Shown piece after piece: positions 63,992 to 64,000 of a stretch of 64,000 nucleotides of DNA (its first letter is position 1; each line of letters starts with the position of its first letter). The notes beneath the pieces are model-generated. The model did not search any database. It saw only the letters and a program-made list of their open reading frames with translations, and was not told the origin of the DNA. A program made the translations under genes and the position numbers. Origin of the DNA: Halovivax gelatinilyticus (GTDB taxonomy: Archaea > Halobacteriota > Halobacteria > Halobacteriales > Natrialbaceae); contig NZ_CP101322.1 in NCBI RefSeq assembly GCF_024300625.1, positions 261,992 through 325,991 of the forward strand, written 5' to 3'.

Positions 63992-64000
63992 CATGTGCGC

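Noticed and set aside
1-64000. CRISPR arrays, complete insertion sequences, rRNA genes, replication origin
   Set aside because: No regularly spaced repeats with unique spacers, no transposase with terminal inverted repeats, no rRNA sequence and no cdc6/orc gene were seen.

Overview
The window is a contiguous piece of a haloarchaeal chromosome (class Halobacteria). The evidence is the strongly acidic proteome, the high GC content with clear codon-phase bias, the archaeal ribosomal-protein set with eL19, eL32 and eS4, a gas-vesicle cluster, haloarchaea-restricted domains (HalOD1, HTH_10, DUF7344-like, amphi-Trp) and many TATA boxes about 25-32 nt ahead of a start codon, the mark of leaderless mRNAs. 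I cannot fix the genus from sequence alone.

Layout. 0-8 kb: endonuclease III, two divergently oriented dipeptide-type ABC permeases, the transcription-termination ribonuclease FttA/aCPSF1, a small unknown protein, a membrane-anchored regulator with two winged helices, and a CHY zinc-finger protein. 8.3-13.4 kb: a compact gas-vesicle locus, gvpA-gvpO on the minus strand diverging from gvpF-G-(unassigned 294-aa protein)-J-K-L-M. 13.4-21.8 kb: mixed single genes (zinc ribbon, MutS-like ATPase, HAD hydrolase, two small regulators, MaoC dehydratase, glutathionyl-hydroquinone-reductase-like protein, DNA methyltransferase, TrkA-type protein). 22-29.1 kb: three consecutive large pilin-like surface proteins, two of them clear paralogues with near-identical leaderless promoters. 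29.2-36 kb: adenylate kinase, an amphi-Trp protein, a cytochrome oxidase set (coxB, fused coxA-coxC, a small subunit-IV-like protein) and a broken biotin synthase gene. 36.1-50.7 kb: the S10/spc ribosomal-protein block on the minus strand, led by a SPOUT methyltransferase gene and ending in secY. It includes rps14 (58 aa) and the RNase P subunit gene rnp1. 51-60.4 kb: tRNA-Gly(GCC), small proteins, an MFS transporter, an S9 peptidase, diphthine synthase, RidA, an aldo/keto reductase, a Rieske protein, Trm5 and tRNA-Thr(CGT). 60.6-63.8 kb: a HalOD1 protein, a Bat-like regulator and a bioY-bioM-bioN biotin-uptake operon.

The most informative new observation joins two distant parts of the window. 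The biotin synthase gene carries two mutually compensating frameshifts and has ATA where its leaderless ATG should be. The bioYMN operon starts behind a perfect inverted repeat (GTAAACC, 14 nt, GGTTTAC) of the BirA biotin-operator type, and its TATA-like element lies between the two arms. The simplest reading is a cell that has stopped making biotin at the last step and depends on repressible biotin uptake. Other leads are the pilin-like trio, the reduced gas-vesicle locus with an unassigned protein in the gvpH/gvpI position, a 36-bp duplication of the tRNA-Thr 3' end that looks like an integration scar, and a GC-rich potentially structured stretch upstream of the MutS-like gene.
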